From Desulfovibrio sp. JC022 (GTDB taxonomy: Bacteria; Desulfobacterota; Desulfovibrionia; Desulfovibrionales; Desulfovibrionaceae), in contig NZ_VOPZ01000002.1 in assembly GCF_010470665.1 (NCBI RefSeq), positions 417,988-481,987 on the forward strand: a stretch of DNA of 64,000 bases, given 5' to 3'. The notes under the pieces are model-generated. The model saw nothing but the letters and a program-made list of their open reading frames with translations, searched no databases and was not told where the DNA came from. Below are positions 17,057-25,654 of the stretch, piece by piece. Each line of letters starts with the position of its first letter. Positions within the stretch are counted from its first letter, which is position 1. Both the position numbers and the translations under genes were made by a program.

Positions 17057-18190
17057 ATGAACTTTAAAAGATTTTTAAACAAAGGATTTGTAATCCTAGC
17101 AGCACTGCTGCTGGCATGCAGCTTCAACATCGGCGCTGCACAGGCTGCAAAGAGCAAACTACCCAGCCTGTACATGGGATATATTTTCACCACCCATCAT
17201 ACCCCGATCATGGTCGCGGCAATCAAGGGCAAAGATTTCCAGAATTCCGGTGCTTATCTGGAAGAAATGGTACCCAAACAAAAGTACAAACTCTTTTCCT
17301 CCGAAGGCAAACCGCTGGCAGTAATCAACCTTATTGTATCCAAAAGCGGTTCCGAAACAACCACTCTGTTCGCCATGAACCGTCTGGACCTCGGCCTTGC
17401 TTCCAGCACCGCATTCATGAGCGGTATCGACAAAGGCACCAAGATGAAAATTCTCTGCCCCCTGCATGTCGACGGTATGAGCATGGTTTTCCCTGAAGGC
17501 AGCAAAGTCGATGGTTACAAGGATGTGGCCGCTGCAATCAAGGCTTCAAAAACACCATTCAAAATTGGCTATCACTCCCCCACCAGCGCGCCGCGCATTG
17601 CCTTTGAAGGCGCACTGCACAAGGCAGGATTCAAAATCACCGGCAATCCCAACGACGCAGAAGCGGACATTCTTATGGTTGATCTCAAGTCCACTTCAAA
17701 CCTCATCCCGGCACTGCTCAGCAAACAGGTTGACTGTTGGGTCGGCCCCGCACCGCACCCTGTTGTTGCCGAGCACAAACATGTAGGGCACATCGGGCTT
17801 GATTCACGCGACCTGCCGCCTGCCGGACACTGGACCGACTTCCCCTGTTGCGTAATGGGTGCCAGTGAGCAGATCATTACCGATCAGCCCGCAGTCGTTC
17901 AGGCCATGACCGATCTCATGACCGCAGCATCCAAGTGGAGCAATGCCAACAAAAAGGAAACTGCTGCAATCTCCGCAAAATGGATCGGAGTTCCTGCCGA
18001 AGCAGTGGAAAAATCCACCATCATCTATACCACCGATCCCACTGAAAACTGGCTCAAAGGTGAAGCTGAATTCCTGAGCATGCTCAACAGCATGAATAAA
18101 TTCAAAGGCAAAATGAAAAACGCGGACATCACCGCTGCAACTCCCATTTTGTTCGACTTCTCATTTGTTGAAAAAAGCTTAAAGAAATAA
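17057..18190 (+). CDS. ABC transporter periplasmic substrate-binding protein (NrtA/TauA type)
   Basis: This 377-residue secreted protein has an N-terminal export signal. ALLLAC could be a lipobox, or the signal may be cut after AQA near residue 34. The body is of the NMT1/TauA group that feeds nitrate-, sulfonate- or thiamine-precursor-type importers (MYGYIF-like start, FAMNRLDLGLASSTAF, DILMVDLKSTSNLIPALLSKQVDCWVGPAPHPVV). The ligand is unknown. The gene follows the double-cubane gene and precedes the permease and ATPase. Between it and the permease sits a strong repeat hairpin, which may stabilise this part of the mRNA, as REP elements do after malE (inference). Confidence 0.88.
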   Translation: MNFKRFLNKGFVILAALLLACSFNIGAAQAAKSKLPSLYMGYIFTTHHTPIMVAAIKGKDFQNSGAYLEEMVPKQKYKLFSSEGKPLAVINLIVSKSGSETTTLFAMNRLDLGLASSTAFMSGIDKGTKMKILCPLHVDGMSMVFPEGSKVDGYKDVAAAIKASKTPFKIGYHSPTSAPRIAFEGALHKAGFKITGNPNDAEADILMVDLKSTSNLIPALLSKQVDCWVGPAPHPVVAEHKHVGHIGLDSRDLPPAGHWTDFPCCVMGASEQIITDQPAVVQAMTDLMTAASKWSNANKKETAAISAKWIGVPAEAVEKSTIIYTTDPTENWLKGEAEFLSMLNSMNKFKGKMKNADITAATPILFDFSFVEKSLKK

Positions 18191-18197
18191 ATTGAAC

Positions 18198-18286
18198 GCC
18201 TCCGGCGGCTGGGGAAGGGAAAACTTTTGAAAAAGTTTTCCCTTCCCCAGACCCCATCCCTTTCAAAACCTTTTAGTAAGCTTCGC
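18198..18286 (+). repeat. Dispersed hairpin repeat, copy C
   Basis: An 89-bp copy in the same orientation as copy A. GCCTCCGGCGGC leads into a long stem in which CTGGGGAAGGG-AAAACTTTT pairs with AAAAGTTTT-CCCTTCCCCAG, and the element ends AAAACCTTTTAGTAAGCTTCGC with its last bases at 18286. It begins 8 bases after the binding-protein stop. Confidence 0.85.
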
Positions 18287-18312
18287 ATCTAGCGCGGTAT
18301 GGCGTCTTTCTT

Positions 18313-19149
18313 ATGAAAACACGTGCTTTGTCACTTACACTTCCTGTAATGGCCCCGGCTCTGCTGGCTATGGTCTGGATCGCTCTTGCGGAGCAAATCG
18401 GCAATCAGGTCATACTGCCCGGAATAGAGCAGGTCAGCCATATTGTATTAAATCCCACCGAAGACCTGATCAGCATGGGCTCGCTTGCAGGTAACGTTCT
18501 GGTCAGCCTTGTAAGGGTGATCATGGGCTATACTCTAGCGGCAGCAGTCGCCATCCCGCTGGGTGTGGTCATGGGCTACTACGGCGTAATCTTCAAATTT
18601 TTCAATGGATTCCTGAATTTGTTCCGCCCCATCCCCCCGCTGGCGTGGGTGCCGCTGGTCATGGCCTGGTTCGGAATTTCCAGCCTTGCCACCATCAGCG
18701 GGGTGGAAACCGGACAAATATACATCTATCTGGACAACATAAAATTTGCCATGCTGTTCATCATCTTCATCGGCGCATTTTACCCCATTCTGACCTCCAC
18801 CATCCACGGCGTGCGCAATGTGAACAAAACCCTCATCGATTCCGCACGGGTGCTCGGGGCCAGCGAAAATCAGATTTTCCGTAAAGTTCTGCTCCCCGCA
18901 GCCATGCCTTCCATCATAACCGGAATGCGTATCGGGCTGGGCATTGCATGGATGTGCCTTGTTTCCGCAGAAATGCTTCCGGGATCACTTTCCGGCATCG
19001 GCTATATGATCACTCACGCCTTTACGCTGGCATCAACTGATATCGTAATTGCCGGAATGATCTCCATCGGAATTGTCGGGGCTGCTATGGATGCGGTATT
19101 TCGACAAATTGAACAAAAAAAATTTTCATGGCGCAGACAGGCGGACTAG
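18313..19149 (+). CDS. ABC transporter permease (SsuC/TauC type)
   Basis: A 278-residue inner-membrane protein with several hydrophobic segments and the binding-protein-dependent permease loop (DSARVLGASENQIFRKVLLPAAMPSIITGMRIGLGIAW, the EAA-type motif that docks the ATPase). It forms the channel of the importer with its neighbours. ATG 18313 has no clear Shine-Dalgarno site, which is unusual because every other gene of this operon has one; translation may be weak or depend on the mRNA fold just upstream. The stop is directly followed by the ATPase ATG. Confidence 0.9.
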   Translation: MKTRALSLTLPVMAPALLAMVWIALAEQIGNQVILPGIEQVSHIVLNPTEDLISMGSLAGNVLVSLVRVIMGYTLAAAVAIPLGVVMGYYGVIFKFFNGFLNLFRPIPPLAWVPLVMAWFGISSLATISGVETGQIYIYLDNIKFAMLFIIFIGAFYPILTSTIHGVRNVNKTLIDSARVLGASENQIFRKVLLPAAMPSIITGMRIGLGIAWMCLVSAEMLPGSLSGIGYMITHAFTLASTDIVIAGMISIGIVGAAMDAVFRQIEQKKFSWRRQAD

Positions 19150-19911
19150 ATGAATCAGAAACTGGAACAAGTCATAGAAATCAACAGGCTGAGCAAGGAA
19201 TTTACTACAGGACACGGAAACACCATCCTTGCCGTGGACAGCGTAAGTCTGCAAATTCCACGAAACTCATTCACCTGCATTGTCGGGCCTTCAGGTTGCG
19301 GTAAATCAACCATCCTGCGCATTGCTGCTGGGCTGGAGAAGAGTTCATCGGGCACAGTTCACTATAAGGGAAGCCCGGTCAGCAAGCCTTGCGCGGAAAT
19401 CGGCCTTGTATTTCAGGAATATTCCCTGTTCCCGTGGCTGAGCGTACTGGATAATGTTGCCGCCGGTCCGGAATTCGCCGGGGTCGATAAGGACAAACGG
19501 TATAAAGATGCGCTTCGCTACATCCGCATGGTCAACATGGTTGATTTCAAAGACGCCTATCCCCATGAACTCTCCGGAGGCATGCGCCAACGAGTGGCAA
19601 TCGCCCGGGCCCTTGCCAACGAACCGGATGTCCTGCTCATGGATGAACCGTTCGGGGCACTGGATGCCCACACACGTATCCTGCTCCAAAAAGAACTGCT
19701 CAAGGTTTGGGAGATGACCCGCAAAACGATCGTACTGGTCACCCACTCGGTGGATGAAGCTATTTACCTTGCCGACCGCATAGTGATTATGTCCAGCCGT
19801 CCGGGCCGTATCCACAAAACTCTCGACGTTGAAATGGAACGGCCACGCAGCAGGGCCATGCCGGAATTCGGGGCACTGACCGATTATATCCTAAAAGAAT
19901 TGGAGCACTAA
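19150..19911 (+). CDS. ABC transporter ATP-binding protein (SsuB/TauB type)
   Basis: A 253-residue ATPase with Walker A GPSGCGKST, Q-loop VFQEYSLFPW, signature LSGGMRQR, Walker B VLLMDEPFGALD and H-loop LVTHSVDEA. This is the nitrate/sulfonate importer class. It powers the importer formed by the two genes before it. The start codon abuts the permease stop, so expression is probably coupled. It is the last gene of the double-cubane/ABC operon; the next gene is 83 bases on. Confidence 0.95.
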   Translation: MNQKLEQVIEINRLSKEFTTGHGNTILAVDSVSLQIPRNSFTCIVGPSGCGKSTILRIAAGLEKSSSGTVHYKGSPVSKPCAEIGLVFQEYSLFPWLSVLDNVAAGPEFAGVDKDKRYKDALRYIRMVNMVDFKDAYPHELSGGMRQRVAIARALANEPDVLLMDEPFGALDAHTRILLQKELLKVWEMTRKTIVLVTHSVDEAIYLADRIVIMSSRPGRIHKTLDVEMERPRSRAMPEFGALTDYILKELEH

Positions 19912-19994
19912 AAACAGTCGTTGATTTTTATCCCCTGTCCTCATAGTAAAGGCAGAAACCTAAACTAACCATTTGATTATCAGGGATAGAGATT

Positions 19995-20450
19995 ATGCAA
20001 ATCTGGGTCGATGCCGATGCCTGCCCCAAGGCCGTAAAAGAAATTCTGTTCAAGACTGTCATGCGCCGGGAAGTAAAACTTACCCTTGTAGCCAATCAAT
20101 ATATGAATTTTCCCACCTCCCCTTTCATTGATATGATCAAGGTCGGTGCCGGTTTTGATGTGGCGGACAATGAGATCGTCAAGCTGTGCAATCCCGGTGA
20201 TCTGGTGATTACAGCAGATATCCCTCTGGCAGATAAAATTGTAGAAAAAGGTGCAACAGGCCTTAACCCGCGCGGAGAGCTATACACCGAAGACAATATC
20301 AAATCCATCCTGAGCATGCGTAATCTTATGGAAGAACTGCGCAGCGCAGGAACTGTTTCCGGCGGTCCTGCGGCTTTTAGCCCCAAGGATAAACAGAATT
20401 TCACCAACCAGCTGGATAAATTCCTGACCCGCAGCCTGAACCGTAATTAA
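19995..20450 (+). CDS. YaiI/YqxD family protein (UPF0178)
   Basis: A 151-residue protein recognised as the UPF0178 family: it opens with [24 protein letters not shown] and contains [45 protein letters not shown]. The conserved aspartates ([11 protein letters not shown]) suggest a NYN/PIN-like nuclease fold, but I know of no firmly established function. It has its own spacing and is probably transcribed alone. Length is normal for the family. Confidence 0.92.
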   Translation: MQIWVDADACPKAVKEILFKTVMRREVKLTLVANQYMNFPTSPFIDMIKVGAGFDVADNEIVKLCNPGDLVITADIPLADKIVEKGATGLNPRGELYTEDNIKSILSMRNLMEELRSAGTVSGGPAAFSPKDKQNFTNQLDKFLTRSLNRN

Positions 20451-20554
20451 AGAAACTCAAAAAAATTCCCGTAAGTATATACATCTCCTCCCCAAATCTG
20501 ATACGATTTGTTTGAAACCCTGCTCCAAGCATTGAACAAACAAGGGAGGCCAGC

Positions 20555-21832
20555 ATGACCGATCTCCATTTCTCAGACAAAAAGACTGCTGAAATACACC
20601 AACTGGAAAAACTGAATCAGATTCTGGGTATTGCCGTTCAGGCTCCTTTTTATAAGAAACTATACCAAGGCATTGAGCTTCCGCTGAAAAGTCTGGACGA
20701 ACTCAAGCAAATTCCGGTTATCGACAAGCAGGCCCTTTGCACTGAAGGCCAAGCCTGCAAAAAGGCCCTCTACACCCGCACTACCGGGGGATTCTATAAA
20801 TTTTCCACCGGAGGCACCTCCGGCAGGATGACCTTTGCCCGTTACGGACTGGATGAATTCCGGGAAGTCTGCGAAGGCGCGGCTTACGGCCTCATGGCCT
20901 GTGGCATCACCCCTTCGGACGTGGTTGCAAACTGCATCCGTGCCGGGGCTTTCTGGACCGGATTCCTGACCAGCTACCGCGCCCTTGAAATGATCGGCTG
21001 CAACATCCTGCCCATTACCGACAACCAGCCCGTGGAACGGACCCTTGATTATCTGGAAATGATGAGTCCGAACACCCTTTTCGGGATCTCGCCAACACTG
21101 GTCCAGATTGCTCAGGAAGCCACAAGGCGCGGTCTCAAGCTCAATATTGAAAAAGTAGCCTTTGCCTCCACACCCCTGACCACGGAACAGGAAAGTTACC
21201 TTTCTTCGGTCTGGCCCAACGCCACCTTCCATTCTGCCGGATACGGTGCCGCCGAAGTAGGCCCCATCGGTTTCCAGTGCGAACACTGCACCGGAACCGA
21301 GCATCATATCCTGTTACCGCACTGCGTTGTGGAACAGGACGATGACGGCGGAATCATCGCCACCTCCCTGATCCGTACCCTGCAACCAGCCATCCGCATG
21401 AAGGTGGGTGACAACATTGAGTGGATGGAAGGGGAATGCCCCTGCGGCAGAACCAGCCCACGATTCAAACTGCTGCAACGTTCTGATGAAATCCTCGAAT
21501 TTCAATATGATTCTATGTCCTTGGAACAAATAGGCTCCTGTCTCGGCAATTTCAGGGAACTGGCCCCGGTCTTTCAGATCAGGCTGGACTTAAACGGAGA
21601 AGAAACAGACATCATCATTCGCGTGGAAGCCGCAGACAGCGATGCTGTGGATGATTACCAACTAACTTCCAAGGTCTACGAATGTTTAAGTGATGATATT
21701 CCGGCAGTTGGCGCGAACAGACAAAAAAACCGCATCCGAGCCTTCAAGATTCTGGTTGTACCTTCCGGCGGCATCCCGAGAGTAGAAACCACCGGAAAAA
21801 TCCGGCGGGTTATTGATAAGCGGTTCATGTAA
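20555..21832 (+). CDS. AMP-dependent CoA ligase-like protein (PaaK-related)
   Basis: A 425-residue adenylate-forming enzyme related to phenylacetate-CoA ligase. The P-loop STGGTSGRMTFAR (for ATP), the aromatic GYGAAEVGPIGFQC and the CPCGRTSPRF near residue 310 are visible, as is the C-terminal hinge (PRVETTGKIRRVIDKR) with the catalytic lysine. It resembles the group of ligases found in Desulfovibrio (DVU_1553 type, from memory). The carboxylate substrate is unknown. ATG 20555 follows GGGAGG. It ends at a strong bidirectional terminator. Confidence 0.82.
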   Translation: MTDLHFSDKKTAEIHQLEKLNQILGIAVQAPFYKKLYQGIELPLKSLDELKQIPVIDKQALCTEGQACKKALYTRTTGGFYKFSTGGTSGRMTFARYGLDEFREVCEGAAYGLMACGITPSDVVANCIRAGAFWTGFLTSYRALEMIGCNILPITDNQPVERTLDYLEMMSPNTLFGISPTLVQIAQEATRRGLKLNIEKVAFASTPLTTEQESYLSSVWPNATFHSAGYGAAEVGPIGFQCEHCTGTEHHILLPHCVVEQDDDGGIIATSLIRTLQPAIRMKVGDNIEWMEGECPCGRTSPRFKLLQRSDEILEFQYDSMSLEQIGSCLGNFRELAPVFQIRLDLNGEETDIIIRVEAADSDAVDDYQLTSKVYECLSDDIPAVGANRQKNRIRAFKILVVPSGGIPRVETTGKIRRVIDKRFM

Positions 21833-21850
21833 ATTGAAATTATGGTTAAT

Positions 21851-21897
21851 CAACAAAGCCCCTCTTTGCCGGAACAGGTAAGGAGGGGCTTTGTTGT
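21851..21897 (+). terminator. Intrinsic terminator, left copy flanking RloAB
   Basis: AAAGCCCCTC pairs with GAGGGGCTTT, followed by GTTGTT. The 47 bases match 23989-24035 at 44 positions in direct orientation. Confidence 0.9.
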
Positions 21898-21937
21898 TAG
21901 GAATTCCAAAACACACCCTTATTTCTTCAATCAACCA

Positions 21938-21966
21938 TTGACGAAAAATTTAAAAGCAACTAGATA
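21938..21966 (+). promoter_or_regulatory. Candidate promoter of the RloAB cassette
   Basis: TTGACG (21938-21943) and TAGATA (21961-21966) are separated by 17 bases, about 77 bases before the ATPase ATG. The -10 match is weak. Confidence 0.4.
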
Positions 21967-22042
21967 AAGATATGCCTTGTAGCTTTTTCGGCAACATTTC
22001 ACCGAAAACAGCTCAGTTCACAAACTTCATACGGAGCTTACA

Positions 22043-23326
22043 GTGAAAATTCTATCCTTTTGCTTTGACAACGCTTGGTCCTTCAAGGGCGAACAATGTC
22101 TGGATTTCGATTTTAAAAGTGTAGATAAAAAATATTCTGATGATCCCCGCTTTATTCAGTTGGCAGAGAATCATTACGTGCCTTCCGTTATTACATGTAT
22201 CGGGGCCAATGCTTCGGGTAAATCAAATCTGATCAGTACCCTTATCGCCCTGCTCTATTTTATGACAGATAGACGACGCGAACTGGCTGTTGATTTTTTC
22301 AAATTGCACAAAGATATTGTCCCCGTATCTGACTTTGAATTGATGTTTGAAATTTCAAACACAGTCTATCGCTATTCGTTGGGATATAATCGTGACGGAA
22401 AACATGTCGAATATGAAGAGCTATACGAATCAAATCCCAAAACAGGACGTTGGAATTATATATTTAAAAGAGAGCTGGATGATGACGGAGAAATCCAGAT
22501 AACAAAAGGAACAAAAGCCAAATTCAGCATTGATAAAATGAAGCGTGAACTGGAAGATAGTGAATCGCTTCTCGCTGTTTCCAGCTCACTGAAACACGAA
22601 ACAGGCTTTGAAAAAATATTGGAAGGATTGAGCCTTTTCTTTGCATATAAATACAACAATTATGTTCCAGTAATAGAAGCAACAAAAGCATTCAAGGACT
22701 TGAACATAATAGACAACGTTTCCAATTACCTGAAGTCGTTCGATGTAGGGATTGAGCGGATTGAACATTCTGAAATCGAAATAGAGCAAGAATTTCTTGA
22801 TTCTGAACCCGTAAAGAAAATCAAAGGGTTGTTGGAAAACATGCCCGACGAGAGTATTCCCACCCCTAAAGTGTATACTAATTTTTTTGCAGGTAAAGTT
22901 GAAGTGTGCGAAGCGATACATGAAATCAATGGCGTTGAATACAGATTCGATATCAACCTTGAGTCAGATGGCACAAAACAACTCATTAAAGTCCTTTTTC
23001 CAATCATAGCAGCTCTTACTACAGGTGGAGTAGCCATCATAGATAAAATTGAAGTTGGATTGCACCCTATCGTGGTTGAAGAAATTATTGAACTATTCAG
23101 AAAACAATCCGGTGAAGAATTGCGAGGACAGCTGATATGCAGCAGCCACAGTGTTAACGTCATAAATCAACTCAGTAAAAGACAAATTGTGCTGGTAGAA
23201 AAGGACAGACAGACCCTTGAAAGTCAGGCATGGTTCCTCAATGACGTTAAAGACGTTAAAGAGCGGGATAACTTCTTCATGAATTACATCACCGGAAAAT
23301 ACGGTGCTATCCCGCAGGTGAACTAA
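22043..23326 (+). CDS. AAA-family ATPase, RloA-like
   Basis: A 427-residue ATPase of the AAA15/RloA (OLD-like) group. It opens with MKILSFCFDNAWSFKGEQ and has Walker A GANASGKS (residues 54-61). The ABC-like end has GVAIIDKIEVGLHPIVVEEII and LICSSHSVNVINQ. In most relatives the residue after ID in Walker B is Glu; here it is Lys, followed by I-E, so the catalytic acid may be shifted or altered. GTG 22043 is chosen as start. Its last base pair overlaps the ATG of the RloB-like gene (ATGCC at 23326), a typical toxin/defence-style coupling. The pair is linked in the literature to abortive infection (AbiL/Rlo). Confidence 0.85.
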   Translation: MKILSFCFDNAWSFKGEQCLDFDFKSVDKKYSDDPRFIQLAENHYVPSVITCIGANASGKSNLISTLIALLYFMTDRRRELAVDFFKLHKDIVPVSDFELMFEISNTVYRYSLGYNRDGKHVEYEELYESNPKTGRWNYIFKRELDDDGEIQITKGTKAKFSIDKMKRELEDSESLLAVSSSLKHETGFEKILEGLSLFFAYKYNNYVPVIEATKAFKDLNIIDNVSNYLKSFDVGIERIEHSEIEIEQEFLDSEPVKKIKGLLENMPDESIPTPKVYTNFFAGKVEVCEAIHEINGVEYRFDINLESDGTKQLIKVLFPIIAALTTGGVAIIDKIEVGLHPIVVEEIIELFRKQSGEELRGQLICSSHSVNVINQLSKRQIVLVEKDRQTLESQAWFLNDVKDVKERDNFFMNYITGKYGAIPQVN

Positions 23327-23952
23327 TGCCTAAAAGATCAAACGGTTTCCGCAAAACAAGAAAATTTCAACGAGACAGAAAAAGAGCAGAGAAAACACAG
23401 AACACATCACTTCTGGTATTTGGTGAAGACCAAGCATGCATGGAATTATATAAAGCAATAACTAAATTCTACCCTACGCATCACCAATATAGCGTAAGGC
23501 CATGGTATGGAACTGGACGTAGTCCGGTGGAAGTCGTCAAGGATGCTTTATTATACAAAGATAACAGCTTCGATAAAATTATAATAATTATGGATTCTGA
23601 TTTTGTTGAATCAGGTAAACGCAACTTAGACCAAATTATTGATGAAGCTCGAAAAAAAGTACCAAATAAAAGGCAACTTTCCAAAAGCCCTTACAATACT
23701 GAAATAAAAGCCTTCGCGATAAAACCAAACTGCTGCGAATGTTTTCTATTAAAAACAACAAAAGTTGGTACAGTTTCCACAAAAAAATGCAAAAATTGCA
23801 AAGAGACATGCAAATTAAAAAAAATAAACTCAAATGATCATAGCAAATATAGCCCAATGATCGACAGCGCACACCTTGAATATATGCGTAAACAACCTGA
23901 TTATAAATGGCTGAAAGATTTTATTGCCGAAATTCAAAAAGCACCAAGCTAA
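23326..23952 (+). CDS. RloB-like protein
   Basis: A 208-residue protein with a basic N-terminus (KRSNGFRKTRKFQRDRKRAEK), then a TOPRIM-like core: LLVFGEDQACMELY, KIIIIMDSDFVESGK and the RloB-type stretch NCCECFLLKTT in place of the usual PCFE-LWLL. A cysteine cluster CKNCKETC follows, possibly a zinc knuckle. It is translationally coupled to the upstream ATPase. Family members are thought to be the effector of a nucleic-acid-targeting abortive infection system; activity is not known here. It is AT-rich, unlike most flanking genes. Confidence 0.8.
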   Translation: MPKRSNGFRKTRKFQRDRKRAEKTQNTSLLVFGEDQACMELYKAITKFYPTHHQYSVRPWYGTGRSPVEVVKDALLYKDNSFDKIIIIMDSDFVESGKRNLDQIIDEARKKVPNKRQLSKSPYNTEIKAFAIKPNCCECFLLKTTKVGTVSTKKCKNCKETCKLKKINSNDHSKYSPMIDSAHLEYMRKQPDYKWLKDFIAEIQKAPS

Positions 23953-23988
23953 GTCAAATTTTAAAATCCCATTTAAACCATATCAAAT

Positions 23989-24035
23989 CAATAAAGCCCC
24001 TCTTTGCCGGAATAGGTAAAGAGGGGCTTTGTTGT
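23989..24035 (+). terminator. Intrinsic terminator, right copy flanking RloAB
   Basis: AAAGCCCCTC pairs with GAGGGGCTTT in a direct repeat of 21851-21897 (44 of 47 bases identical). It ends the RloAB transcript and lies 4 bases before the palindromic operator. Confidence 0.9.
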
Positions 24036-24038
24036 GGC

Positions 24039-24079
24039 AAAATTACACCCGTGTAATTTTCAGGTAATAAGGACGCAAT
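24039..24079 (+). promoter_or_regulatory. Palindromic operator/promoter, copy 1 (CusR-box-like)
   Basis: Perfect 10-bp arms AAAATTACAC and GTGTAATTTT are separated by CC, then GGTAA, 7 bases, GCAAT. The same layout recurs at 27020-27060. Arm length, 2-base spacer and AAAAT-n-ACA start match the architecture of E. coli CusR/PcoR boxes (established knowledge). It lies 77 bases before the polyferredoxin gene. Confidence 0.7.
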
Positions 24080-24136
24080 GGTGAGGCCTCACTATTCCCC
24101 GGACATGAAAAATAATTTCAAAAACAAAGGGGAAAT

Positions 24137-24919
24137 ATGAAACTTTATAAAAAAGACACACCATTCACTTTTTCAAGGGATGCCATACGCTTTTTCTTTG
24201 CCGCAAATTTTTACATTATGATGAAAATTCTAGGAATAGAATTTGAACTTGAAAGCGAATATCTCGTGCTCGGTTCCATAATTCTGTTCGGGCCGTTCTT
24301 CTGTAGCTGGGCCTGCCCGTTCGGGAGTGCTTCCTATTTCGCCACCCGCATCGGCAATAAGCTCTTCCCGAAGCTGCAATTCAACATTCCCCAGCCCTAC
24401 GATAAGTGGCTGCGCATGCTCCGTTATCCGCTGCTGGGATTCTTCCTTTACCTGTTCTTCATCAAAGGGGTCAGCTATTTCGGGGACCATATTGAAATGT
24501 ACAAATCCACCGCGTTCTCGTGGAACTTCATCAAGGTCAAACATTTTGCGGTCCTGCTGATTCCCCTGTTTATTCCCAATTTCTTCTGCAAATACATGTG
24601 TTTTCAAAAAGCCGGATACAACCTGATCAACAAGGTCTGCAAACTCTGCAAAATCAAAAGAAATTCTGAAACCTGCATCGATTGCAAAAAATGCGACCGG
24701 GTCTGCCCCATGCAGGTCAATCCTTCATCTAAAAAGGAAATCTGCGGTGATGACTGCTTAAGCTGCTACAATTGTCTGGATAATGTCTGCCCTTCCAAAG
24801 CGAACGCTCTTTCACTTGAATTCTTTGGCCGCAAAGTCAACCCGTCAATATTCTCAGCTCTGGCTATAGGCGTATATCTGATTGCCAGCTATCTGGTCTT
24901 ATTCGTATATCACTGGTAA
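24137..24919 (+). CDS. NapH/RdxA-like membrane polyferredoxin
   Basis: A 260-residue inner-membrane iron-sulfur protein with about five hydrophobic segments. It carries the paired motifs CSWACPFG and CKYMCFQK of the NapH/NosR/YccM family, then two [4Fe-4S] sets near the C-terminus (CIDCKKCDRVCPMQV and CLSCYNCLDNVCPSKA). Members pass electrons from quinols or cytoplasmic donors to periplasmic partners. It is the first gene after the palindromic operator and precedes the two-component genes by 54 bases, so it is a probable target of that system. The electron acceptor is unknown; the PepSY-like protein at 27.1 kb is a candidate partner. Confidence 0.85.
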   Translation: MKLYKKDTPFTFSRDAIRFFFAANFYIMMKILGIEFELESEYLVLGSIILFGPFFCSWACPFGSASYFATRIGNKLFPKLQFNIPQPYDKWLRMLRYPLLGFFLYLFFIKGVSYFGDHIEMYKSTAFSWNFIKVKHFAVLLIPLFIPNFFCKYMCFQKAGYNLINKVCKLCKIKRNSETCIDCKKCDRVCPMQVNPSSKKEICGDDCLSCYNCLDNVCPSKANALSLEFFGRKVNPSIFSALAIGVYLIASYLVLFVYHW

Positions 24920-24973
24920 AGATACAGGCAGTGCGGCCAAGTAAGACCGCACTGCCATTCAAAGGAGCTTGCG

Positions 24974-25654
24974 TTGCGAATACTGATTGTTGAAGATGAT
25001 ATGACCATTGCCGACTATATTGCCCAGGGATTGCGCGAGTCCGGCTTTACAGTGGATCATGCGGCTGATGGGAATGACGGGCTAAACTTTGCACTAAATA
25101 CTGAATATGACGCGGCCATAATCGACCTGATGCTTCCGGGCCGCGACGGACTGAGCATAATTGCAGAAATGCGAGGCCGCGCAATGGAAACACCGGTGCT
25201 TATCCTCAGTGCTCGCCAAAGTGTGGATGACAAGGTCTCCGGGCTTCAGGCCGGGGGGGATGACTACCTGACCAAACCATTCTCCTTTGCCGAACTTCAA
25301 GCCCGTTTACAGGCTCTTATCCGCAGGTCATCACGGACTCCGGCGGAATCCAAATTACAGGTCGGAGGACTGGAACTGGACCGCTTCACCCGCGAAGTCA
25401 GCCGTGACGGGAAACAGATAATCCTTCACGCAAGAGAATACGGCCTTCTGGAATACATGATGAACAATGCCGGACGAGTCATAACCAAAACAATGATCTT
25501 AGAACACATCTGGGATTACAGCTTCAACCCGCAGACCAACGTGGTGGAAGTGCTCATGCACCGGCTGCGCTCCAAGGTGGATAAACCCTTTACTCACAAT
25601 CTGATTTCCACAATCCGCGGGGTCGGCTATGTGCTCACTGACAAAAAAGACTAA
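24974..25654 (+). CDS. OmpR-family response regulator, CusR-like
   Basis: A 226-residue regulator. Its receiver domain has acidic pocket E7-D8-D9, phosphoacceptor D51 (IIDLMLPGRDGL), the conserved S/T near residue 79 and K101 (LTKPFSF). Residues 128-226 form a winged helix ending HIWDYSFNPQTNVVEVLMHRLRSKVD and TIRGVGYVL, close to heavy-metal regulators such as CusR and CopR. It starts at TTG 24974 after AAAGGAG. Its 3' end overlaps the kinase gene by 26 bases. Two identical palindromes upstream of the polyferredoxin and the PepSY-like gene are likely binding sites. Confidence 0.92.
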   Translation: MRILIVEDDMTIADYIAQGLRESGFTVDHAADGNDGLNFALNTEYDAAIIDLMLPGRDGLSIIAEMRGRAMETPVLILSARQSVDDKVSGLQAGGDDYLTKPFSFAELQARLQALIRRSSRTPAESKLQVGGLELDRFTREVSRDGKQIILHAREYGLLEYMMNNAGRVITKTMILEHIWDYSFNPQTNVVEVLMHRLRSKVDKPFTHNLISTIRGVGYVLTDKKD

